Assembly: GCF_000278115.1 (NCBI RefSeq)
Contig: NZ_JH725114.1
Span: 14,598 to 78,597 of the forward strand
Direction: 5' to 3'
Source: Bartonella sp. DB5-6
GTDB taxonomy: Bacteria > Pseudomonadota > Alphaproteobacteria > Rhizobiales > Rhizobiaceae
DNA length: 64,000 bases
Shown: piece after piece, positions 57,612 to 64,000 of the stretch
How positions within the stretch are numbered: position 1 is the stretch's first letter
Layout of the letters: every line of letters begins with the position of its first letter
Program-made: the position numbers and the translations under genes
The notes under the pieces: model-generated
The model's database searches: none
The model's input: the letters and a program-made list of their open reading frames with translations, nothing else
What the model was told of the DNA's origin: nothing

Positions 57612-58019
57612 TTAAAGAAGAAAATTTTTTAATAGTTGAATCAATGGTTTATCAGCATCAGGCATAGGATATTTATTAAGATCATCAATAAAAACCCATT
57701 TTAAATTTTGCCCCTCTCGCCCTTGCGCAATACCCTCATAATGGTAACAAAGATACAACGGCATTAAAAGATGAAATGTTTTGTAGCTATGACTTGCAAA
57801 TGTTAATGGTAACAAATTACTTGCCTGAACATGAACACCAAGCTCTTCTTCTAACTCACGAACCAATGATGCTTCTGGAGTTTCACCTTTCTCAATCTTT
57901 CCACCAGGAAATTCCCATAAACCAGCCAGTGACTTCCCTTGAGGACGTTCTGTAAGCAAGACACGCTTATCTTGATCTAACAATGCACATGCAACGACAA
58001 GAAGAAGTGAACTTTTCAT
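57612..58019 (-). CDS. mutT: 8-oxo-dGTP diphosphatase (MutT/Nudix)
   Basis: ATG at 58017-58019 (MKSSLLLVVACALLD) is the usual family start; an ATG two codons earlier is also possible, with GGAAAG upstream. The 135-residue protein has a complete Nudix box from GGKIEKGE to REL(E)EELGV, preceded by LWEFP. It hydrolyses oxidised dGTP and so complements mutM, elsewhere in this window. It lies downstream of argJ, a conserved neighbour in rhizobia. Confidence 0.9.
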   Translation of the reverse strand: MKSSLLLVVACALLDQDKRVLLTERPQGKSLAGLWEFPGGKIEKGETPEASLVRELEEELGVHVQASNLLPLTFASHSYKTFHLLMPLYLCYHYEGIAQGREGQNLKWVFIDDLNKYPMPDADKPLIQLLKNFLL

Positions 58020-58157
58020 ACGCATACCACTTTCCAACAGGAGTAAAGACAACCATCTCTTCTTATAATACCCTCCTATTCTAAGACGAAAGGATTAAAA
58101 TATTTCATCCTCTTGAAAAATATACAGATATGCGATGTCAAATTTATGGTATATTGG

Positions 58158-59390
58158 TCAGCTTCTGTAATCGCCATTGATCATAACGTACTCCTTCGTC
58201 AAATCGCAAGACCAAACTGTCGCCTTACCACTGCCTAAACCAATATCAACGCGAATTACTATATTTTTTCCTTGCATATAAGCGCCTATTATTCCTTCAT
58301 TATATTTAGGATCACGTTCACCATTGAAAGCCAAACGATGTTCACCAAACCAAATCGTCAATAGATCACGATCGACTTCAACACCTGCCTTACCAATTGC
58401 CATAACCACTCGCCCCCAGTTAGCGTCCCCACCAGCAATTGCTGTTTTTACAAGTGGTGAGTTTGCAATTGATAGAGCAATAATCTTCGCAGCATTATCT
58501 GTTGTTGCACCAATCACATTAACTTCAATTAAATGACGAGCACCTTCACCATCACAAACAATCTGTAATGCAAGCTCATGCAAAAGCGCGCTCAAGTGCT
58601 TTAAAAATACCTCATAACGCGGATCGGATTTATGGGTAATGCAGGGAAAACTTTCTTTTCCTGTCGCAAACATCATGAGTGTATCTGATGTTGAGGTATC
58701 GCTATCGACAGTAATCGAATTGAAAGAACCCTGAACCGCTTCAGATAACATGGATTGAAGTATATCCGAAGAAATTTTTGCATCACTCACGACAAAAGAA
58801 AGCATTGTTGCCATATCTGGTGCAATCATACCCGCACCTTTTGCAATCCCATTAATGGTAACAGTCTTGCCCCCACAATCAAATCTGCGCATAGCAAGTT
58901 TTGGAAACGTATCGGTCGTCATAATGGCTTTTGCAGCCTCCAACCAATTCCCTTCTTCTGCTGTCTCCGCCATACTTGGCAAAAGATTCACAATACCCGA
59001 TGCATCCATTGGCTCACCAATAACACCCGTAGAGGCTATAAAAATTTCATTTTCTTTAACCTTTAAAGCGCTCGCTGCTGCACACATAATTTCATTTGTT
59101 GTGCGCCTTCCTTTGCTCCCCGTAAAAGCATTTGCATTCCCAGAATTAACAACAACACCCCTCGCAACCCCGTGAGGAAGCGAAGCACGGCAATGTTCCA
59201 CAGGAGCAGACGGGCATTTTGAACGCGTAAAAACACCCGCCACACTTGCTGGCTCATCGAATATGATGAAAAGAAGGTCTGTACGATCTTTATACTTAAT
59301 CCCAGCTTCAGCTGTTGCTATCCGCACACCAGATAATGGCGGAAGCTCTTGAATGTTTTGAGGAGACAAAGGAGATATTTTAGAAGCCAC
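58158..59390 (-). CDS. argJ: Bifunctional ornithine acetyltransferase/N-acetylglutamate synthase
   Basis: The likely start is GTG at 59388-59390 ([10 protein letters not shown]), with GGAAAG six bases upstream; the extension to 59453 is atypical of the family. The 410-residue precursor self-cleaves before the Thr in [13 protein letters not shown] (around residue 190) to give alpha and beta chains. It recycles acetyl groups in arginine synthesis, unless substrate specificity is restricted to ornithine transfer. It follows the parvulin gene on the minus strand. Confidence 0.93.
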   Translation of the reverse strand: MASKISPLSPQNIQELPPLSGVRIATAEAGIKYKDRTDLLFIIFDEPASVAGVFTRSKCPSAPVEHCRASLPHGVARGVVVNSGNANAFTGSKGRRTTNEIMCAAASALKVKENEIFIASTGVIGEPMDASGIVNLLPSMAETAEEGNWLEAAKAIMTTDTFPKLAMRRFDCGGKTVTINGIAKGAGMIAPDMATMLSFVVSDAKISSDILQSMLSEAVQGSFNSITVDSDTSTSDTLMMFATGKESFPCITHKSDPRYEVFLKHLSALLHELALQIVCDGEGARHLIEVNVIGATTDNAAKIIALSIANSPLVKTAIAGGDANWGRVVMAIGKAGVEVDRDLLTIWFGEHRLAFNGERDPKYNEGIIGAYMQGKNIVIRVDIGLGSGKATVWSCDLTKEYVMINGDYRS

Positions 59391-59521
59391 TGTATACTTT
59401 CCATAAAAACAAATAAAATGAATAATTGTGGATAAATGATCTCTCCTAAACAACTGCTAGACTTTTTGAATAAAACTAATCTAATCATCCAGCAAAGATA
59501 CTGTCCGATTCTCCTTCCTCA

Positions 59522-60475
59522 CTATTCCGTGTCTTCTTCATCAGATGTCTCATCCGAAAGTAGCGTCCCATTTTGATTAAGTGATTGCATGAGTTTTGTA
59601 ACATTAGGGTCAGGGTATTTCACATCTATCTTGCTGCGCAAATCAACAATCAGTTTTTGGTAGCGCTCTTTTATCAGCTGTGTACGCAATACCTCTTTAA
59701 CATCATCAAATACAGGAGGTTGTTTCAAACGGCGATCTTCCACCTTAATAACATGCCAACCAAAAGGGCTTTCAATGGGCTTTGTAGTGTATTCTCCAAC
59801 TTTCAAGCCAAACGCAGCATCTTCGAAAGGCTTAACCATTTGACCATGACTAAAATAACCAAGATCTCCCCCAACAGCGGCGGAACCATCTGTTGAACTC
59901 TTTTTTGCAATCTCTTCAAAACTTTCTCCCTTATTTAAACGCTTAATGACAGCTTCTGCTTCTTTTTTTGTTTTAACCAAAATATGACGTGCTTTAACTT
60001 CATCTTCTTTGGGTAAAGCAGCAACTTCTTTATTGTAAAGAGCTTCTAAATCGGTATCAGAAATCTGGTCAACAATCGTCTGTTTAAAATAAAGTTGCTG
60101 CAAAACATTGTCACGCATAACTGCCATACGTTTATCATAAGCTTCAGTTTTATCGATACCCTTGTTTTTTGCTGCTTTAGCAAGCGCCTGCATATCTAAG
60201 TAAGCTTTTAACACCATTATACGGCGTTGTTCATCAGTAAAGCGCCCTAAATTAGGATTTATTTCAAGCGCTAATTCATCTAATTGTCCTGCGGTAATAT
60301 CCTTCCCATCAATAACTGCCATAACATGAGAGGGAGCAACTGTCTTTTCAGAGGCTTTCTCCAAAATCTTTAAATCATTCGACGGTGAATTCAAACTTTC
60401 TTGAGCTATCACCCCTGAACTTATGCTCGTCACTAAGGTTGATGCCAAAAACAGCGTGATAAAGTTGAATTTCAT
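59522..60475 (-). CDS. Secreted parvulin-type peptidyl-prolyl isomerase
   Basis: ATG at 60473-60475, with AAGGAG upstream, gives a 317-residue protein with a signal peptide (MKFNFITLFLASTLVTSISS, cleavage near VIAQ). A SurA-like N-terminal helical region precedes the parvulin domain (about residues 155-250: VKARHILVKTKKEAEAVI, then GGDLGYFSHGQMVKPFEDAA and PFGWHVIKVEDRR). It probably helps fold exported or outer-membrane proteins, such as the Hbp barrels. It is divergent from secA, the usual rhizobial layout. Confidence 0.9.
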   Translation of the reverse strand: MKFNFITLFLASTLVTSISSGVIAQESLNSPSNDLKILEKASEKTVAPSHVMAVIDGKDITAGQLDELALEINPNLGRFTDEQRRIMVLKAYLDMQALAKAAKNKGIDKTEAYDKRMAVMRDNVLQQLYFKQTIVDQISDTDLEALYNKEVAALPKEDEVKARHILVKTKKEAEAVIKRLNKGESFEEIAKKSSTDGSAAVGGDLGYFSHGQMVKPFEDAAFGLKVGEYTTKPIESPFGWHVIKVEDRRLKQPPVFDDVKEVLRTQLIKERYQKLIVDLRSKIDVKYPDPNVTKLMQSLNQNGTLLSDETSDEEDTE

Positions 60476-60893
60476 AAATATACTCCTTAAAAATGAAGGC
60501 AGGTTTAAGATCCTTATTTTCTTTGATCGTGACATTTTAATCTCTAAACATAAATAAATCAGTAATTTTATTTTAAAAAGGATAAACTCGTCCTTTTATC
60601 TCAGTTTATTCTATCCTATCTAATGCTCATAGAAAACATGATAATATAGAAAAATGACGTATTATATCCCAAATTACTTTGTGTTGTTTTAACCAAATAG
60701 CATTACCAAAGTTGACACAGTGCGCTTAGCCTCTTATCTCTACTTTACAATTAAAATAAAAAATTGCACACCAACAAATATAACGGTACCCTTTGCATCC
60801 AGTTATATTAAATGCCTTGGGAGTTGCAGAAATATGGGGATAGCATATGGGTTACCCAACAGAGGTAACAACAATTAAGAGAAAGGGCTAGGG
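60476..60893. other. Divergent promoter region between parvulin and secA
   Basis: The 418-base spacer must hold promoters for both genes. It has no open frame of note and no hairpin I would call. GGGCTAGGG close to 60894 is the secA ribosome-binding region. Confidence 0.5.
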
Positions 60894-63611
60894 ATGGTCG
60901 GTTTAGGTGTCTTTGCGCGTAAATTTTTTGGTTCAGCTCATGAGCGACGTCTCAAAATGCTTAGCCAAAAAGTTGTACAAATTAATGCTTTAGAAGAACA
61001 ATTCGTGAAATTAAGCGATGCACAACTCTGCCAAAAAACTGATGCATTTCGTAATCGTCTCATAGAAGGTGAAACCGTTGATTTGCTTCTACCAGAAGCT
61101 TTTGCAACTGTTCGTGAAGCAGCAAAACGTGTTTATGATATGCGCCCTTTTGATGTACAGCTTATTGGTGGAATGGTTCTTCATGACTGCGGTATTGCTG
61201 AAATGCGCACCGGTGAAGGTAAAACATTAATGGCAACTCTGCCAATTTATCTCAATGCATTAGAAGGAAAAGGCGTTCACGTCGTTACGGTAAACGATTA
61301 TCTTGCTAGTCGTGATGCTGAAACAATGGGAAAAATCTTCAGTTTTTTGGGGTTAACAACCGGTGTGATTCTGCATGATCTTGATAATGATGCACGCCGA
61401 GCAGCTTATGCATGTGACATCACCTATGCAACAAATAATGAATTGGGCTTTGATTATCTGCGTGATAATATGGCTTTTGATCGTAGTCAAATGGTCCAGC
61501 GTGGGCATCATTACGCAATTGTTGATGAAGTTGATTCGATCCTCATTGATGAAGCACGAACTCCCCTTATTATTTCTGGTCCTCTAGAAGATCGTACCGA
61601 CTTCTATAACCTTATTGATACATTTATTCCTGCCTTAATACCAGAAGATTATGAGATAGACGAAAAACAAAAAACAACAACTTTTACCGAAGTTGGTACT
61701 GAAAAAATCGAACAAATGCTCGAACAAGCCGGACATCTTAAAGGTGAAAGTCTTTACGACATAGAAAATGTTGCTATCGTCCATCATATCAATAACGCCC
61801 TAAAAGCCCATAAGTTGTTTGTCCGTGATAAGGATTACATTGTTCGCAATGGTGAAATTGTTATCATTGACGAATTTACAGGTCGTATGATGCCAGGACG
61901 GCGTTATTCTGAAGGGCTCCATCAAGCCCTAGAAGCTAAAGAGCATGTTGCTATTCAACCAGAAAATCAGACCCTTGCTTCCATCACTTTCCAAAATTAC
62001 TTTCGTATGTATAGAAAATTGTCTGGGATGACTGGAACAGCCGCAACAGAAGCCGAAGAGTTCCGTAATATTTATGGTCTTGAAGTTGTAGAAGTTCCCA
62101 CAAACTTACCAGTACAGCGTTGTGATGAAGATGATGAAATCTATCGAACAGCAGAAGAGAAATATCGTGCTATTGTACATGATATTCGTCAAGCACATGA
62201 AAAAGGACAGCCTATTCTTGTTGGAACAACTTCTATTGAAAAATCAGAACAATTAGCAGAACGTTTGCGCAAAGAAGGCATTAGTGATTTTAGAGTCTTA
62301 AATGCCCGCTATCATGAGCAAGAAGCCTACATTATTGCACAAGCAGGGGTTCCTAGAGCTTTAACCATCGCAACCAATATGGCTGGTCGCGGTACTGATA
62401 TACAGCTTGGTGGTAATGTTGAAATGCGTATCCGGCAAGAATTACAAGATATACCTGATGGAGCAGAGCGGACAGCTAAAATTGAAGAAATTAAAAAAGA
62501 TGTTCAACAACTCAAAGAAAAGGCATTAGCTGCTGGTGGTCTTTACGTCATCGCTACTGAACGTCATGAGAGCCGTCGTATTGATAACCAGCTGCGTGGA
62601 CGTTCTGGACGTCAAGGTGATCCTGGCCGTTCCAAATTTTTTCTTTCTCTTCAAGATGATCTCATGCGTATCTTCGGCTCCAATCGTATGGATGGCATGT
62701 TGCAAAAGCTTGGATTGAAGGAAGATGAAGCTATTATACATCCATGGATTAATAAAGCCCTCGAGAAAGCGCAAAAAAAAGTTGAAGCACGAAATTTTGA
62801 AATTCGTAAAAATTTGTTAAAATATGACGATGTCATGAATGACCAACGCAAAGTTATTTTTGAACAGCGTATGGAAGTTATGAATGCAGACGATTTAACA
62901 GACATGATCCTTGAAATGCGCAATGAAGTAGTCGAAGATCTCGTAGATGCCTATATCCCATCTGGAACATATTCTGAGAAATGGAATGTGAAAGCACTAC
63001 AAGAGGAAATTCATCAACTCTTCAATCTTGAGCTTCCAATAGAAGAATGGGCAAAAGAAGATGGAATTGCTGAAGAACAAATTTTAGAACGCATATCAGA
63101 TGCTGTTACTAAACTTGAAAATGAACGTACTGAACGCTACTCTCCAGAAGTTATGGCTTATTTTCATAAAGCTATATTACTTGAAACCATTGACATGTTA
63201 TGGCGTGAACATCTGGTAAGTTTAGACCATTTGCGTTCTGTCGTTGGTTTTCGTGGTTATGCACAACGGGATCCTCTCAACGAATATAAAACGGAGTCAT
63301 TTGAACTTTTTCAGAACATGCTTAGAAATTTACGCAGAATCGTTACTTCTAAACTTATGCGTTTCGAAATCGTTCAGCAATCCACAGAACCTCTCAACCT
63401 CGAGCAAACAGATGCTGGTAACTCCGCTCCAAATGATCAAGGTGAAGAAAATGCCCCAATCTTGTGGGCACAAACACAAGAAAATAGAATTGTTAACCCA
63501 AAAGACCGTGACCCAAAAGATGTGACCACTTGGGGAAAGGTTGGACGTAATGAGCGTTGTCCTTGTGGTTCAGAGAAAAAATACAAACATTGTCATGGCG
63601 CCTTTGTTTGA
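60894..63611 (+). CDS. secA: Preprotein translocase ATPase SecA
   Basis: The 905-residue motor protein has Walker [12 protein letters not shown] near residue 105, the DEAD-type [17 protein letters not shown], the preprotein-binding domain, the second nucleotide domain with [16 protein letters not shown], and the C-terminal zinc-binding [13 protein letters not shown]. It drives export through SecYEG and receives cargo from SecB. All domains are present. Confidence 0.97.
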   Translation: MVGLGVFARKFFGSAHERRLKMLSQKVVQINALEEQFVKLSDAQLCQKTDAFRNRLIEGETVDLLLPEAFATVREAAKRVYDMRPFDVQLIGGMVLHDCGIAEMRTGEGKTLMATLPIYLNALEGKGVHVVTVNDYLASRDAETMGKIFSFLGLTTGVILHDLDNDARRAAYACDITYATNNELGFDYLRDNMAFDRSQMVQRGHHYAIVDEVDSILIDEARTPLIISGPLEDRTDFYNLIDTFIPALIPEDYEIDEKQKTTTFTEVGTEKIEQMLEQAGHLKGESLYDIENVAIVHHINNALKAHKLFVRDKDYIVRNGEIVIIDEFTGRMMPGRRYSEGLHQALEAKEHVAIQPENQTLASITFQNYFRMYRKLSGMTGTAATEAEEFRNIYGLEVVEVPTNLPVQRCDEDDEIYRTAEEKYRAIVHDIRQAHEKGQPILVGTTSIEKSEQLAERLRKEGISDFRVLNARYHEQEAYIIAQAGVPRALTIATNMAGRGTDIQLGGNVEMRIRQELQDIPDGAERTAKIEEIKKDVQQLKEKALAAGGLYVIATERHESRRIDNQLRGRSGRQGDPGRSKFFLSLQDDLMRIFGSNRMDGMLQKLGLKEDEAIIHPWINKALEKAQKKVEARNFEIRKNLLKYDDVMNDQRKVIFEQRMEVMNADDLTDMILEMRNEVVEDLVDAYIPSGTYSEKWNVKALQEEIHQLFNLELPIEEWAKEDGIAEEQILERISDAVTKLENERTERYSPEVMAYFHKAILLETIDMLWREHLVSLDHLRSVVGFRGYAQRDPLNEYKTESFELFQNMLRNLRRIVTSKLMRFEIVQQSTEPLNLEQTDAGNSAPNDQGEENAPILWAQTQENRIVNPKDRDPKDVTTWGKVGRNERCPCGSEKKYKHCHGAFV

Positions 63612-63630
63612 AAAACAAATAATTAAGAAG

Positions 63631-64000
63631 ATGAATAAAAAGCGAAACTATGAGCAGGAATTACGCACTGCAGGTTTAAGGGTAACACGTCAAAGACGCA
63701 TTATTCTTGATATTTTGGCCGACACAAATGACCATCCAAATGCGTTTGAGATTTTTCAGCGCGCTCACAAAATAGATTCTAGCGTTTCGCTTTCAACCGT
63801 TTATAGAACTATGAAAATATTAGAAGAAAACGGGACAATTCATCGCCATACTTTTAGTGGTGGGCCATCTCGTTTTGAGCAGGCAGATGGGCAACATCAT
63901 GATCATCTCATTGATATGGAAACAGGGCAAGTTATTGAATTTCATTCCGATATCATTGAAAAACTGCAAGAGGAAATTGCTAAATCTCTTGGCTATGATA
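63631..64000 (+). CDS. fur: Fur-family metal-responsive regulator, 3' end outside window
   Basis: The frame runs from ATG at 63631 (AAGAAG just upstream) to the window end, 123 codons. It contains the winged-helix segment [20 protein letters not shown], the recognition-helix [14 protein letters not shown], and the metal-binding [11 protein letters not shown]. In alphaproteobacteria Fur-type proteins often sense manganese (Mur) as well as iron. An in-frame ATG at 63595 inside secA is an alternative start. It does not look like Irr, which would be the expected regulator of the hbp genes at the other end. Confidence 0.88.
   Translation, partial: MNKKRNYEQELRTAGLRVTRQRRIILDILADTNDHPNAFEIFQRAHKIDSSVSLSTVYRTMKILEENGTIHRHTFSGGPSRFEQADGQHHDHLIDMETGQVIEFHSDIIEKLQEEIAKSLGYD

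Noticed and set aside
57375-59435. DnaA-box-like 9-mers (57375-57383 and 59427-59435) as a possible replication origin
   Set aside because: Two isolated boxes 2 kb apart without an AT-rich cluster or origin-linked genes are expected by chance.

Overview
The window looks like a stretch of a Bartonella chromosome (Alphaproteobacteria, Hyphomicrobiales). The reasons are an array of Hbp/Pap31-type haem-binding outer-membrane protein genes, a low-GC background with rhizobial-type core gene orders (pstSCAB-phoU with long PstA and PstC; rimP-nusA-ylxR-infB-rbfA-truB; secA divergent from a parvulin, argJ and mutT), and many small decayed remnants between intact genes. The species cannot be fixed from the sequence alone.

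Layout. 1-4350: surface-protein region on the minus strand. It has three hbp-family genes (the leftmost runs off the window), a small secreted-protein gene with an hbp-like leader, three decayed hbp 3' ends, and a shared upstream element before each hbp gene. 4460-9690: minus-strand housekeeping run (RNase D-like exonuclease, M20 peptidase, mutM, M29 aminopeptidase, SleB-like wall hydrolase lipoprotein). 10300-15720: phosphate-uptake operon pstSCAB-phoU on the minus strand. 15870-21200: gshB, a MoeB/ThiF-like E1 enzyme, a wrecked ABC-transporter ATPase, a membrane-anchored cytochrome c, kdsB-pheA, and a small secreted protein. 22096-26435: 4.5S SRP RNA, dnaX-ybaB-recR, and a YeiH-type membrane protein. 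26918-36650: plus-strand tsaB-rimI-miaB, phoH-ybeY-corC-lnt, an XRE-type regulator, metK-trmB. 36800-43760: the transcription/translation operon rimP-nusA-ylxR-infB-rbfA-truB. 44228-45856: an MFS exporter in the opposite direction, between truB and rpsO. 46079-48890: S15 leader, rpsO, pnp. 48960-56590: rsmC-like methyltransferase, hslVU, asparaginase, coaA, M17 aminopeptidase, NlpC/P60 hydrolase. 57612-64000: mutT, argJ, parvulin isomerase, secA and the start of a Fur-family regulator gene.

How the genes work together. Most of the window is core machinery: information processing, protein export and proteolysis, phosphate and sulfur/thiol metabolism. The accessory biology is concentrated at the left edge. 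There, paralogous 8-stranded beta-barrel haem-binding proteins share a promoter-proximal element, and two of them carry repeat-driven expansions in the same predicted surface loop. Gene decay recurs: hbp fragments, an ABC ATPase remnant, an NlpC/P60 gene whose expected start codon reads ATA, and a tentative frameshifted remnant near 57.0-57.3 kb. I found no CRISPR array, transposase, integrase, tRNA, rRNA or recognisable defence system, and nothing I would call a new multi-gene system. The most interesting material is the hbp array and its repeat-bearing loops.
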